Shown: positions 11,701 to 19,845 of the stretch, one piece after another
Layout of the letters: each line of letters begins with the position of its first letter
Numbering within the stretch: position 1 is the first letter of the stretch
Assembly (NCBI RefSeq): GCF_900232995.1
Contig: NZ_OCVX01000003.1
Coordinates: forward strand, 1,772,386-1,836,385
Length of the DNA stretch: 64,000 nt
Direction of reading: 5' to 3'
Origin: Mycobacterium simulans
GTDB taxonomy: Bacteria > Actinomycetota > Actinomycetes > Mycobacteriales > Mycobacteriaceae
Notes under the pieces: generated by a model
Databases searched by the model: none
What the model saw: only the letters and a program-made list of their open reading frames with translations
Told to the model about the DNA's origin: nothing
Made by a program: the position numbers and the translations under genes

Positions 11701-14700
11701 CGACACCGGGCGGAAAGCAGCTTGCCCGATAATCCCACGACACGATCAGGTTGTCGCCGAGGGCGCCCATCTGGTTGTCGATGATCACCTGAGGAGTCAT
11801 CGAGGCCACCACGCCGACGGTGCCGAGCGTTTCGGCATCCCGTTGCTGCAGCACAGGCGTGTCCGCCGCGTACGTGAACACGACCGGTGCGATTCCACTA
11901 TGCCCGGTGCCGTTATACAGCTGGGCTGCAAGCAGATCGGTGGATTCGGGTCCGCGGAGCGTGGCACGCAGGCCGCGCTGCGCGCCCCGCGCCTGGTCGG
12001 CAAACCCGATCGCGGCGTCGAAAACGGCCCGGTAGAGGTGTGTCTTGGTGAAATCGCCGATCACGTCCGAGGCGCCCGGTGGCCGGCCGAATGTCGTCAC
12101 ATTGATCAGAAAGTCGTCGGTGCTGCTCCAGCGTTGCAGCACAAGGGCATAGGCGGCCAGGAAGACCGCGGCCCGAGTGACGCCGTGGGTGCGGCAGGAA
12201 TCGTCGAGGGCTGCCAGCGCGGTGGCGCCCAAGGTGTGCTGCTGACGGCGGAACTCGATAACGCGTTCGTCGGCCATAGGCAACTGCGGGCCTTCGGGGA
12301 GCCGTTCGACGGCATCCATTGACGCCGTGGGGGCCGTGCGGGCAGCATCGCTGAACCTCGTTGTCACGGAGGGAAGTTCGTCACCGCGGTACAGTGCGGC
12401 CAGATCATGCAGCAATATGCCGATGCTGGTCAGGTCGGCGATCATCAGATCAACTGCGAAATGCAGGATGCACCCCTCGGGCAGGCGGGTGAGTTCGACC
12501 CGCCAGGTGTCTCCGGTTTCGACATCGAATCGATGGGTGCGCAGCCTGGCGCGAACCTCGTCGAGATGCGGGGCGTGCGCGGCGGCGCCAGCAGCGGACA
12601 GATCGTGGACCCGCACCCGCGGGTGGATGTTCTCGGGTGCGATGCGACATCGGCCAGCGTCGGGAAACACGCTGCGGAGCATCGGGTGTCGACGCGCCAG
12701 CGCGTCGAGGGCGGCATCAAGCCGATCCGGGTCGATGGTGGCGCCGCAGAGTTCAAAGTACGTTTGGCAACCCACCCCGCCGAGCGGTTGTTCTGGATCA
12801 CGGCCGACCCAGTACGCACGTTGCAGTGCTGTCGTTGGTATGTCGGATTCGGTCGTTCCAGGGTCGCGGGTCCGGGTCGGTGGGGCACAGTCGTAGCGCC
12901 GCTGCCAATTAGCCAGCGTCGGCTCGGCGTACAGTTCGGCGAAGTCCAGTTGCCGACCCCGCGCCGCGGACCATTCGACAACCTGTGCGGACATCATCGA
13001 GGTTAAGCCCAGCGCGGTTAGATCGGCGTCCGTTGCGAGGCTGTCGACCCCAACTCCGAGGAGCCCCGCGACGAATTCAGCTAGATCGGTCGCCGGAGAT
13101 TCGGCTCTTGAGGGTTCATGCCAAGTCGAAACCTCGTGGACCACATCGAATTTCGCGGCATTGAGCATTTCAAGCGCCTTGCGACGCCGGATTTTCCCGG
13201 ACGTCGTTCGGGGTAGTACGCGGGGACGCACCCAAATGATGCGCTCCGGTGCGGTCTGGTGTACCGCCAGGATCCGGCGGCGCAACACCCGACTTAAGTC
13301 GCCGAGGTCTTCGGCCGCGGTCACGGAAGTTTCTAGGACCAGCCACCATGTGTGGGATGCCTCAGGCTGGACGGCGCACGCGCCGCCGCTGTCGACTCCG
13401 CACGGTGTCTCTTCGACGGTCAATTCGATGTCGTTAGGGAAGTAGTTGCCGCCGCCAACGATGATCAGGTCTCGGTAACGTCCGCAGATGTACAGTTCGC
13501 CGTCGCTGCGGAACCCCGCGTCACCGGTACGCAGGTAGGGCCCCATGCCGTCCGCGGTCGTGGCGCCGAATATTTCGGCAGTGAGCTCCGGCCGACCCCA
13601 ATATCCTTGCGGCAGTCCCGTTCCGCCGACCCAGATCTCGCCGACCTCGCCGTCGGGCAAGACGAGTTGCCGTTGCGGATCCACGATGCGCACGTCCCAT
13701 TGGAATGTGGTGTCGCCGCAACTAACTAGCGTCCGCGTGCGTCGCCCTGCCACGGGAACGCTGACTTCGACCGCCCGGCCGTGGTTGAGTTGCTCGGCAT
13801 CGAAGTCTCTCTGCACCCAGGGCCGCGGGTTGACGGTCCCAGTAACTCCCAGGCCCGCCTCGGCCAGTCCGTACTGCGGTGCCATGACTTCGGCTCGCAA
13901 GCGGGCTGCGCCAAACTTTTCCGTGAAGTCGCGCAGGGTGGAGGCCCGTACGGGCTCTGCGCCATTCGTGGCCAAGTGCAGACAGGACAGGTCGAGAGAT
14001 TGGAGCGTCGCGTCGTCGAACGCGTCGACGCAGAGCCGATAGCCGAAATCTGGCCCGGCAATCCAGTTTCCACGTGCTTCGTGGACGGACTCGAGCCAAA
14101 TGCGCGGGTTGCGCACAAAATCGAAGGGCGGGATGAGGGTGGCAATCCCGCCGGTGACCAGGGCCAACATGGCCCCCCAGAAGATGCCCATGTCGTGGTA
14201 CAGGGGAAGCCAGCTGACCGTATGTATCTTCTCGGGCTGGTTCCACATCGCCCTGGCGATGGTGAGCTGGCTCAAGATTGTCTGATGGGTATTGATGATC
14301 CCCTTCGGCTCCCCGGTGGAGCCCGAGGAGTACTGCAAAAACGCGACTCGTTCCACGTTGGGTGCCACGTCGGTGGGCGGTCGCGGCGAGCCATCGGCAG
14401 CGGAGTCCGGCGTCCTGAGGATAAGTCCGCCTAGCGCCGAATCGTGTGCCAGCACATCGACAAGGTCGGCGCTGGTATAGACGGCCGACGGTGCACAATC
14501 GCGCAGTATGTGTTCGGCCCGTCGGAGAAACCGTTGCGGGGCATCGGCGGAGGGCAGAAACAGCGGAACCGGGATGATTCCGGCTTCCAGCGCGGCGAGG
14601 AACCCAGCCACGTAGTCCGCGTCGCCGGTCTTGGCCATCACCACACGCGAGCCCAACGGCAGATCGGAAAAGGCACCGTCTCGGATCTGGCACACCCGGT

Positions 14701-14899
14701 CCCACAGCCGCCGATACGTCCAGACATCCGTTTCGGCCATATCGACCATGCGAAGCGCAACCGCATCGGGGCGTCGCTCGGCCCACTCGGCGACCAAGTC
14801 GGTAATGCGTCGATCCGCCGCCGGCGCCCCGAGCGGATTATTGCGAAACTCTTCGCTGTGGCCCCAGGAGTTCGGTGCCCCCGTCGCCGTAAGCACCAT
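5720..14899 (-). CDS. Nonribosomal peptide synthetase 1: FAAL-ACP-Cy-A-PCP-Cy-MT-PCP-Cy-PCP
   Basis: Initiation and elongation protein of about 3059 aa. The residue positions that follow are counted from a TTG 25 codons upstream (14974), an alternative start. I prefer ATG 14899 because AGAGGAG lies 7-9 bases before it. Order: fatty acyl-AMP ligase (about 30-600; YSSGSTGEPKG near 213); ACP (GLTSM near 658); Cy1 (about 711-1125; DLMIADLTS); A1 (about 1140-1640; YTSGSTGEPKG near 1294); PCP1 (GGDSL near 1693); Cy2 (about 1758-2160); a methyltransferase-like domain without an A domain (VGSRTG near 2268); PCP2 (GGDSL near 2475); Cy3 (about 2544-2960; DNVMLDGTS); PCP3; and a KLG-repeat plus acidic tail. 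PCP2 and PCP3 have no A domain of their own, so they must be loaded in trans, as HMWP2/HMWP1 carriers are. The A1 pocket reads about D-L-Y-D-F-S-M-I-W, near but not equal to the Cys code. A Zur box lies about 140 bp upstream. Confidence 0.95.
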   Translation of the reverse strand: MVLTATGAPNSWGHSEEFRNNPLGAPAADRRITDLVAEWAERRPDAVALRMVDMAETDVWTYRRLWDRVCQIRDGAFSDLPLGSRVVMAKTGDADYVAGFLAALEAGIIPVPLFLPSADAPQRFLRRAEHILRDCAPSAVYTSADLVDVLAHDSALGGLILRTPDSAADGSPRPPTDVAPNVERVAFLQYSSGSTGEPKGIINTHQTILSQLTIARAMWNQPEKIHTVSWLPLYHDMGIFWGAMLALVTGGIATLIPPFDFVRNPRIWLESVHEARGNWIAGPDFGYRLCVDAFDDATLQSLDLSCLHLATNGAEPVRASTLRDFTEKFGAARLRAEVMAPQYGLAEAGLGVTGTVNPRPWVQRDFDAEQLNHGRAVEVSVPVAGRRTRTLVSCGDTTFQWDVRIVDPQRQLVLPDGEVGEIWVGGTGLPQGYWGRPELTAEIFGATTADGMGPYLRTGDAGFRSDGELYICGRYRDLIIVGGGNYFPNDIELTVEETPCGVDSGGACAVQPEASHTWWLVLETSVTAAEDLGDLSRVLRRRILAVHQTAPERIIWVRPRVLPRTTSGKIRRRKALEMLNAAKFDVVHEVSTWHEPSRAESPATDLAEFVAGLLGVGVDSLATDADLTALGLTSMMSAQVVEWSAARGRQLDFAELYAEPTLANWQRRYDCAPPTRTRDPGTTESDIPTTALQRAYWVGRDPEQPLGGVGCQTYFELCGATIDPDRLDAALDALARRHPMLRSVFPDAGRCRIAPENIHPRVRVHDLSAAGAAAHAPHLDEVRARLRTHRFDVETGDTWRVELTRLPEGCILHFAVDLMIADLTSIGILLHDLAALYRGDELPSVTTRFSDAARTAPTASMDAVERLPEGPQLPMADERVIEFRRQQHTLGATALAALDDSCRTHGVTRAAVFLAAYALVLQRWSSTDDFLINVTTFGRPPGASDVIGDFTKTHLYRAVFDAAIGFADQARGAQRGLRATLRGPESTDLLAAQLYNGTGHSGIAPVVFTYAADTPVLQQRDAETLGTVGVVASMTPQVIIDNQMGALGDNLIVSWDYRASCFPPGVVADMFGAYVGLLESLGAHDWSTPATIDLPQHSELIRQQRNATTAPRPEGLLYDAFQKQVQRDPSRIALRWAADEYVDQPHGDPIAAANSALSYGALDTYARRVAGALAERHAAGSIIGIQLPKGPAQVVAAFGVLMAGCSYLPVGVDQPDDRFARICALSGMSGLIRSKHLEHNAIADPIVHDIDSMIQCAPAEPIRVDPDNTAYVIYTSGSTGEPKGVLVSHATALNTIVDVNRRNEVGPADSLLAVSALDFDLSVYDIFGPLGTGASVVTLSEQSRRDAFRWNALITEFGVTIWDSVPALLDMLLIAAGENDGALPSLRSVFLSGDWIPLDMPRRLHRAAPQARLVAMGGATEAAIWSNEFVLAANVDVDPEWVSVPYGYPLSNQMFRVVDNLGQDCPDYVAGELWIGGAGVAQGYHNAPELTAERFLEDEAGCRWYRTGDLGCYWHDGTLQFLGRLDSQVKIGGHRVECGEIEHVLRGHALVDSAAVVPVYDSTALGAVIVRHRGAGELTDSEAAQLRKYLATRLPQYMIPKWFSCRAELPLTGNGKVDRSQAANDVETFARAAATRQSGTELSPVEQLVADVWSAVLGVPITSRDDNFFAHGGDSLRATQVTAQLKRSGVFGAEVSQLLGRQTLGEFSSVCILGELADDPLVPTVEPMQYDTEFPLSRLQQAYVLGSSGLHGSTRAPTYFAIVLAAIAPPGSIDLNRFLAVVRRCVDEFAALRCVLDSDTGQRVHDIAAEVPVHVVDAAAPDALMRHMADAPFDPRAVPVIQCFAPADSSRYVGLLLNYLSLDARSLATVIATIIADYQQTPRLRPVDPSADVFARFVIESRCNEQGFSAVSPPPALPLSGQRVDPTARVGFARSSFTLPDDAFRGLRDRASRLHVTPTALIFEAFADALHSIGAGDRFAVVVPASHRPSYAPADREVLGNFTRLALCNTDYGLVRPGSPEAVTAAQEQLWGAIGTDGDATGQLAAMRSAGNAGYPVVFTSTLGLAPQGQAELSSVRTLTQTPGVWLDCQVEDDAGGARISWDVAGGVIADEPLAVAFSHFERAVRRHAGQIEELPRIGESDWASAVLADAARLCETVRIRPEYAELVRRWQQQPLVTGHDTARAAHRLADIVAGTASPRTLIGDPQLAPEALLLAEGRLQWALDDLSERIFEHSRAIGRRLRIIEVGSRTGLITQRLSGLVGAVVDEYLCFEPNPVLAEIAAGRPAKTVIRQVNSAEQLDTVADVVVCCGSLHQLAEAGAALEALTVADRGWLWVAEICELTSATLASAAVLNPGLLSPGSLPAADQWWRFIAQHGWQPMQMTQDGPGLAIIAHRQHRATPPPAAPGTHTPPPSAAPERTSSADASVLATIAEIWQRHLNIAGHTVPTASDDFFQLGGDSLVATRVYADLRAAGFGRLALVDLFNYPLLGELAAHAGVPTAPQPTPAAHRTVTQPHPHDEAEFPLTVVQHAYLAGREGGFMLGGVAAHCYFEFELSDFDHDRFDAAARQLIQHHPGLRSTVTTKVDGDEPPRLCALVHPAPIEPIVSDYPDVRARMRDQVIDLTTRPGIDFGVQLCAAGRAVIGISMDNVMLDGTSMMIALAQLDHLYRGGSLDELPPLRTTFGNYVRNHPELWPGTDESALPQLAASRDYWRARLPSLPPTPQLAPTQVLLDIDKPVFDRAEAVIAQDDWTRILQSCRAERVTAASFLLAHYARVLASWAGTADFCVNVTLFDRDPDVPGIEDVIGDFTSLLLLECRVDTTVSIWEQARRLQRQLIPDLPHRTADAVWLQRELLRHHGQPANAFFPVVFTSGLGLADASRGSSAELGSLVFGLSQTPQTVLDFQMWENAGSLSLSWDFVTQAITPEVARRHLDAMLHAMVSTVGSPAHSAQHDAPATDELVQRVSMICAAALGLPRVEPGQNFFQLGGDSVAATKVVEQINREVTPTATMRLLFENPVIGDFAEKLGKLGKLGQLGKLGELRTAVPAEDAEIEEGVL

Positions 14900-15036
14900 G
14901 CATCTGCTCCTCTGATCCTGGTCGGCGCAGGCGAATTGATCGGCGTTGGTCCGTTCGATCTCCACCGCAGTCAAGTCCGTGACGCTTCTCCGCCTGGGGG
15001 GTTGACAAGCGGTAGCTCCGGATGCAATTTATAACA

Positions 15037-15051
15037 TGAAAATCGTTTTCA
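15037..15051. promoter_or_regulatory. Zur box between NRPS operon and PE gene
   Basis: TGAAAATCGTTTTCA is a near-palindromic match to the mycobacterial Zur (FurB) operator. It sits between the divergent NRPS gene (minus) and the PE gene at 15218 (plus), so one operator may control both. It lies 63 bp before the alternative TTG start of the NRPS and 138 bp before the preferred ATG. Confidence 0.88.
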
Positions 15052-15217
15052 ACAAGAAGTGTCTTCGAACGAGTGCACCGCGGGTTCCGCTCGAGTCTCG
15101 CTAGCAGCGAGCTCGCCGGGAAGCTTCGGATGCAGCAGGTGGTTCGCCGCTCACCGGCGAGCCGAAATGCTTGTTTGTCGGTCGTCATCGTCCTAGGGGA
15201 GTCGAGGAGAGTCGGAT

Positions 15218-16459
15218 ATGCCGTTTGTGATCGCAACACCGGAGCTGATGCACGGTGCGGCCGAGCGTTTAGCCGGTATTGGCTCGTCGCTGGCCGAGGC
15301 CACCGCGACCGTTTCGGGTCCCACCACCGGGATTGCGGCTGCGGCTGCCGACGAGGTGTCGATCGCGATTGCGTCGATGTTCGGTGAATTCGGCGAGGAA
15401 TTTCAGGCGCTCAGCTCTGCGGCGCAGACGTTTCATACGCAGTTCGTCGACGTTATGAACTCGAGCGTGGGTGCCTACGCGAGTGCCGAGGTCGCCAACG
15501 CTCAGCAGACGCTGCTGGGCGGAAAGGCTACGTCCGGTGCACCCGCTGCCGCGGCCGCCAGTGTCGACCCGATAACCCGGTGGCAGCAGGTCTTCACCAC
15601 CACCTCACAGAATGCCCAGAAGGTGTTCGGCGCCTCCCAGCAGGCCCTGAACACTGTGTCCGGCGGCGTCTCGGCTGCAATCGCCAATCCCACAACGCTT
15701 CTCGGCAATCTGCAGAATGCGGCGCAGTCCGTAGCACTGATCGGCGCGCCCAACGACCTCACGTCGGCCGTGACGCAACACACCCTCGGTGGTATCACCG
15801 AGTTCATCCAGGCGGATGGCAGCGATCCGATTCCCATCAATGACGCACACGTCCAGTTGTACGAGGCTCTGCTTGGCAACACCGAGGAGTTCAGTCCCAC
15901 GGGAGGCCTGGAGGGTCTGCTGCTAACGGGTGTCGTCAATCTCGCCGCGTCACCGATGAGTGGTGTGCTGATGGGCGCGGTAGGTCCGTTCGTCAGTCCC
16001 GGCGTAGCGCTACTCAACAGCATGGGGAATGTATTCGCCGACCTCACCGGTGGAAATCCAACGGCGGCGCTTTATGGCCTGATCAACACGCCCGCCGACG
16101 TCGTCGACGCTTTCTTCAACGGTGCAACCTTGAACCTCGACGCGCTGGCACCAGTGATCAACCCGTTCGTCTCTTCGGGCACGGGGGGCGCCGAGACGCT
16201 CACCGGCCTCAGCCTCGGCTTCGGCGGGCTGTTCAGCCCGGGTCAGGTGGTAACAGGAGCCAGCGGCCCGATGTACGACGGCGTCGGCGGCTCCCTCTTC
16301 AACTCCTTGGGTGTGCATCTCGCCTACGCGAGTGACGAATTCAACGGCAGCCTGACGATCGCCCCGGCCCCGGTGGGCCCGATCGGTGCAACAGCGGGAC
16401 TGATCAGCATCATCGGGCATGCACTGGGCGGCAACCTGCAGCCGCCGCCGGCAGCCTAG
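15218..16459 (+). CDS. PE family protein with unique C-terminal domain (PE1 of the island)
   Basis: 413 aa. Residues 1-100 form a classic PE domain: MPFVIATPE start, GIGSSLAEA, ADEVS, helical pair, and A-S-A-E-V-A-N-A-Q. The roughly 300-residue C-terminal part is Gly/Ala/Ser/Pro-rich but is not a PGRS; it has recurrent LGGITEF, SPMSGVLMGAVGPFVSPGVAL and LSLGFGGLFSPGQVV-type segments. It is strongly similar throughout to the second PE gene of this window (26957-28183), so the two are a local duplication. A GAGGAGAG ribosome-binding site precedes the ATG. PE proteins are type VII secretion substrates that end up in or on the mycobacterial outer layer, often with a PPE partner. Here the likely partner is the PPE at 18354. 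Position opposite the NRPS operon behind a Zur box suggests a role in zinc/metallophore passage (inference). Confidence 0.93.
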   Translation: MPFVIATPELMHGAAERLAGIGSSLAEATATVSGPTTGIAAAAADEVSIAIASMFGEFGEEFQALSSAAQTFHTQFVDVMNSSVGAYASAEVANAQQTLLGGKATSGAPAAAAASVDPITRWQQVFTTTSQNAQKVFGASQQALNTVSGGVSAAIANPTTLLGNLQNAAQSVALIGAPNDLTSAVTQHTLGGITEFIQADGSDPIPINDAHVQLYEALLGNTEEFSPTGGLEGLLLTGVVNLAASPMSGVLMGAVGPFVSPGVALLNSMGNVFADLTGGNPTAALYGLINTPADVVDAFFNGATLNLDALAPVINPFVSSGTGGAETLTGLSLGFGGLFSPGQVVTGASGPMYDGVGGSLFNSLGVHLAYASDEFNGSLTIAPAPVGPIGATAGLISIIGHALGGNLQPPPAA

Positions 16460-16547
16460 CGCGACACAAGTCGGGTAGGGCCGACCATCGCGGGTAGTCG
16501 CGGATGGTTGACTACTGGTGCGAACTGGGTTCATGGAAGGTGGCTTG

Positions 16548-17372
16548 ATGAGCGGGACCGTGCCGGACCTGGGCGAAATCCAGGAAACGTTGCTGATCCC
16601 GCTCTACGCCCGAGCCTGTGACGCCGTCGCACGTCGTCCGGTGCTGGATGACCGGCGGGCACGCGAACTCGTCGACGCGATCGACTACGAGTTCACCCGA
16701 TTCGGCGGTTCTTCCCTGTCGGGCTCGGTGTATCGATCATCGATCTTTGACGGCTGGGCCGCGCAATTCCTACGCAACTATCCCGCTGGAACCGTCGTCG
16801 AACTTGGCACCGGGCTGAACACCAGGTTCGACCGCCTCGACAACGGCCAAGTCCACTGGTTTGACCTCGACCTTCCCGACGTTATTGCGTTGCGCCGCCG
16901 GTTTTTTCGCGACAGCGAGCGGTGCAAAATGCTCGGCTGCTCGGTGCTCGACACCGAGTGGTTCGACGTGGTGGCCGGCTCCCCAGGACCCTATTTGTTC
17001 CTTAGCGAAGCCGTCCTGCTCTATTTCAGCGGCGATGACGCGCGTCGTGTTCTCGCCCAGCTCTCGCAACGATTCCCGGGTGCATTGATCGCCTTCGACA
17101 CCGCGGGCGAGCGGATGGTCGCTAACCAGGACCGCAACCGATCGCTGGCGCAGGTGAAGGCTCGGCTGCGATGGATCTGCGAGGATCCGCGCGACCTTGA
17201 GTCCTGCGGGCTGGAGCTGCTCGACACCAGAACGCTGGCTACTCCGCAATCCGAGATCGCCAAAAGCTGGCCACCGCAACGCCGTTACGGCATGCGGCTG
17301 CTGGCACGCCTGGTGCCGTCGATGGTCAACACCTATAAGTTCAACTTGTTCAAACTCGGGGAGCCGCACTGA
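16548..17372 (+). CDS. SAM-dependent methyltransferase, leucine carboxyl methyltransferase/TcmP-like family
   Basis: About 274 aa. Contains VVELGTGLNTRFDR (SAM-binding motif I of the LCM/TcmP O-methyltransferase family), HWFDLDLPDV, and LFLSEAVLLYF, all in the order expected for this family. ATG 16548 is preferred because AAGGTGG lies about 6 bases ahead; in-frame upstream starts at 16518 and 16533 have weaker signals. It follows the PE gene by about 90 bp and precedes a membrane-protein gene on the same strand, so the three probably form one Zur-controlled operon. By context it is a tailoring O-methyltransferase (for example carboxyl or hydroxyl methylation) for the NRPS product; the substrate is unknown. 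Confidence 0.85.
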   Translation: MSGTVPDLGEIQETLLIPLYARACDAVARRPVLDDRRARELVDAIDYEFTRFGGSSLSGSVYRSSIFDGWAAQFLRNYPAGTVVELGTGLNTRFDRLDNGQVHWFDLDLPDVIALRRRFFRDSERCKMLGCSVLDTEWFDVVAGSPGPYLFLSEAVLLYFSGDDARRVLAQLSQRFPGALIAFDTAGERMVANQDRNRSLAQVKARLRWICEDPRDLESCGLELLDTRTLATPQSEIAKSWPPQRRYGMRLLARLVPSMVNTYKFNLFKLGEPH

Positions 17373-17481
17373 AACGCGCAGCCTGCGCGCCGCCCTTTTG
17401 TACACCGGGCGATTCGCGCTCGTTACGGACGTGCTCAAAGCGCTTCTGGCCGAGGAGGTTTCCGGATCTCGCTGTGGCCGG

Positions 17482-18177
17482 ATGCTAGCGCTACTAATGA
17501 CGTTGTCGGGGCTGGCGTTCGTCGAATCTTTCAACGTCCTCAACCTCGGCGCCCCCTCGGCGATCGTCTATGACAGTCGCCTGCACCGCCGTTCTCCGCT
17601 GCCTGGCGGGCTGAGTTTCGTTGCGGGCCTGTTCGCGGCGACGGCGGCTGTTGGCATCACCGTAGCAATGGGTGTGACCTTCGTTACCGAGCTCACCGCC
17701 TTCAAACTGACCCCCGCGACCCGCTATCGCGGCGAGCTGATAGTTGGTGCGATTCTCGCCTGCATCGCGTGTTATCCGTCGGCTACGCAGAAAGCGTCGC
17801 CGCGATGGGCGTTCACGGTTATGCGGCGGCGTCCGTGGCTGTTTGCCGGTGCCGGGGCAACCCTCGGTTTCGGCCAGGCGGCAACCGACGTGGTGTATTT
17901 GGCCGCCCTCGCCATGCTCAGCACGCATCATCCCCAGCCTTCGGTCTGGCCGGCGGTGTGGCCCCTGATGGTGGTTGCGTATTGCGTCATCGAGCTGTGG
18001 CCACCTCTGCTTGTGCTCTTCCTGGCAACTAGGCGAACAGCACGCGCACAGCGTCTCCAACGTGGTCTCGTGCGCGTGATTACCCGGTATGGCCCCAGAT
18101 GGGTGCGCGCATTGTGTCTGGTGACCGGAGCCGCGCTGGTGATCGATGCGTTTCTGCACAGTCATAGCCTCTGGTAA
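17482..18177 (+). CDS. GAP-family (LysE-fold) membrane protein, putative exporter
   Basis: About 231 aa from ATG 17482. Six predicted membrane segments: MLALLMTLSGLAFVESF; GLFAATAAVGITVAMGV; GELIVGAILACIACY; AGATLGFGQAATDVVYLAAL; MVVAYCVIELWPPLLVLFLA; and a C-terminal LVTGAALVIDAFL. The N-terminal pattern (short helix, NVLNLGAPSA, then a loop) resembles the GAP/Sap family, whose mycobacterial member is needed for surface display of glycopeptidolipids made by NRPSs. The frame stays open further upstream, but ATG 17482 starts at the first membrane helix; a start near 17397 is possible. Just after the methyltransferase gene, it is a candidate exporter for the lipopeptide metallophore (inference). 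Confidence 0.72.
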   Translation: MLALLMTLSGLAFVESFNVLNLGAPSAIVYDSRLHRRSPLPGGLSFVAGLFAATAAVGITVAMGVTFVTELTAFKLTPATRYRGELIVGAILACIACYPSATQKASPRWAFTVMRRRPWLFAGAGATLGFGQAATDVVYLAALAMLSTHHPQPSVWPAVWPLMVVAYCVIELWPPLLVLFLATRRTARAQRLQRGLVRVITRYGPRWVRALCLVTGAALVIDAFLHSHSLW

Positions 18178-18195
18178 ACCCACAGGTACCTCTAC

Positions 18196-18210
18196 TGAAA
18201 ATGACTTTCA
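18196..18210. promoter_or_regulatory. Zur box 1 upstream of PPE1
   Basis: TGAAAATGACTTTCA matches the Zur operator with one arm mismatch. It is the distal member of a pair in the 176 bp between the GAP gene stop and the PPE start. Confidence 0.8.
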
Positions 18211-18244
18211 TTTGCTGTATCCAGCGACTATTTTGTCGTACAAA

Positions 18245-18259
18245 TGAACATCATTTTCA
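18245..18259. promoter_or_regulatory. Zur box 2 upstream of PPE1
   Basis: TGAACATCATTTTCA, 34 bp after the previous box, is the proximal member of a tandem Zur operator pair. Its 3' end lies 38 bp before the short leader ORF at 18298. Confidence 0.8.
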
Positions 18260-18297
18260 TTAACGCTGGATCGCAGGTGCCGATCGCTCGCCGAATC

Positions 18298-18357
18298 ATG
18301 ACACTGGCCGATCCCCGTCGAGTGTTGTCGTCGGAGTCGATGGGCGGTGCGCGGTGA
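18298..18357 (+). CDS. 19-codon leader ORF overlapping the PPE1 start
   Basis: ATG ACA CTG GCC ... to TGA encodes [19 protein letters not shown]. The stop overlaps the PPE GTG start codon as GTGA. The second PPW-type PPE of this window has the same arrangement with an unrelated leader sequence. The overlap suggests translational coupling or a regulatory upstream ORF rather than a functional peptide. No strong ribosome-binding site is visible before the ATG. Confidence 0.5.
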   Translation: MTLADPRRVLSSESMGGAR

Positions 18358-19826
18358 CGGCGCCGGTCTGGATGGGGTCGCCGCCCGAGGTTCACTCGGC
18401 GTTGCTGAGTAGTGGCCCCGGGCCCGGCCCGTTGCTGGCGGCCGCGGGGGCGTGGAATTCGTTGAGCGTGCAGTACGCCGAGGTGGCCGACGAATTGTCG
18501 GCGCTGGTGGCCGCTGTGCGGGCCGGCGCGTGGCAGGGCCCGAGCTCGGAGTCGTATGCGGCCGCCCATGCGCCGTATGTGGTTTGGTTAGTCCAGGCGG
18601 CCGCAAACGCGGCGGCTGCGGCTATACAGCACGAGATCCAGGCCGGTGCCTACATCGCCGCGCTGGCGGCGATGCCCACCCTGGGTGAGCTGGCCGCCAA
18701 CCACGCCACCCATGCGGTGTTGGTGGTGACGAATTTCTTTGGGATCAACACCATTCCGATCGCGCTCAACGAGGCCGACTACCTGCGGATGTGGATTCAG
18801 GCCGCCACGATCATGAGCATCTATGAGGCGGTTTCCGCGGCGGCCGTGGCGGCGGTGCCGGCAACCGGTGCGGCCCCGCCGGTGCTGAAATCCGAAGGCC
18901 CGTTGGCCGCATCCGACTTTTCCCTGGGGGGCATCATCGCCGACTGGGAGAAGTTCGTCGAGGCGCTGATCGATTGGTTGTTCGGCGTGCAGAGCCCGCT
19001 CCGCATCTTCGAGGCGCTGATCGCCTTCTTGGAGAGTCCGTCGCTGGCGAGCCTTTGGGCGGTGGTGTTGGCGTTGGCTTTCGAGGTCGTCTTCGACGCA
19101 GTGTTCTTTTCGCCCGTGGCGCTGTTGATTACTCCGTTTCTGCCATTGGCGGGCCTGGGCGGTCTTGGGGGATTGGCCGGACTCGCGGGCTTATCTCGGC
19201 TGGGGCAGGTACCGGTCGGCGGGGAGCTTCCGGAATCTGTTGTGTCGCATCCTGGGCAAGTTCTGGGCATCGCATCGTCGGTCGCGGCGCCTGGGCCTGG
19301 CGCGCCCGCCGCCTCGGGCGCGTCGACTCCCGGATCGTCGCCCGCGTCCACGCCGGCTTCGTCGGCGCAGACGGGAGGTATCGGCGGGTTCGACTATGTG
19401 GTATTCGGGGGGCCGGATGGGGGCGGAGGTCCGACGCTGATCGATCGTGGTACGGGGATGGCGGTGCCGGCCGATGTCGCCGCGGCCGCCGCGGCTCCGG
19501 CCCAGGCCTCAACGCAGCAGCGATCGCGGCGACGGCGACGGACGGTGGCCAGAGACTACGCCGACGAGTGGATAGACATGGATACCAGCGTTGCTGCTCC
19601 GCCGGACAGCGCCGCTACCGCGACCGTTGCCTCGAACCGTGGTGCGGAGTCGTTAGGTTTCAGCGGGACGCTGTCGAGGGCCGACGCGATCCGCCCGGAA
19701 GGGTTGGTCACTATCGCTGATGATTACGGTGCTGGACCGAGGGCGCCGATGTTGCCGCATACCTGGGAGAGCTACCATGGCGAAGAATCGGCGGATTCTG
19801 TTGGGCCCGAGGATTCTTGGCGGTGA
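18354..19826 (+). CDS. PPE family protein, PPW subfamily (PPE1 of the island)
   Basis: 490 aa from GTG. The PPE domain spans about residues 1-180 ([21 protein letters not shown] as the WxG turn, [16 protein letters not shown]). The C-terminal region carries an Ala/Ser/Pro linker, [12 protein letters not shown], a basic run [11 protein letters not shown], then GFSGT and PMLPHTW. GFxGT plus PxxPxxW defines the PPW subfamily, which contains the ESX-3-associated PPE4. Two Zur boxes lie upstream. It ends 19 bp from the convergent Zur gene. It is probably secreted by a type VII system with the PE at 15218 (inference from family and operator sharing). The second copy at 32732 is its paralogue. Confidence 0.93.
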   Translation: MTAPVWMGSPPEVHSALLSSGPGPGPLLAAAGAWNSLSVQYAEVADELSALVAAVRAGAWQGPSSESYAAAHAPYVVWLVQAAANAAAAAIQHEIQAGAYIAALAAMPTLGELAANHATHAVLVVTNFFGINTIPIALNEADYLRMWIQAATIMSIYEAVSAAAVAAVPATGAAPPVLKSEGPLAASDFSLGGIIADWEKFVEALIDWLFGVQSPLRIFEALIAFLESPSLASLWAVVLALAFEVVFDAVFFSPVALLITPFLPLAGLGGLGGLAGLAGLSRLGQVPVGGELPESVVSHPGQVLGIASSVAAPGPGAPAASGASTPGSSPASTPASSAQTGGIGGFDYVVFGGPDGGGGPTLIDRGTGMAVPADVAAAAAAPAQASTQQRSRRRRRTVARDYADEWIDMDTSVAAPPDSAATATVASNRGAESLGFSGTLSRADAIRPEGLVTIADDYGAGPRAPMLPHTWESYHGEESADSVGPEDSWR

Positions 19827-19845
19827 TGATCGGGTCGTGCAAGCC

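Noticed and set aside
249..14899. Mycobactin or kupyaphore biosynthesis as the identity of the NRPS cluster
   Set aside because: No salicylate synthase, salicylate ligase, lysine N-hydroxylase or isonitrile-forming enzymes are seen; the starter is a FAAL and the chemistry is Cy-based.
14838..15239. Minus-strand frame between the NRPS and the Zur box as a possible regulatory gene
   Set aside because: It overlaps the NRPS start in another frame and has no family resemblance; the preferred NRPS ATG with its AGAGGAG explains the region.
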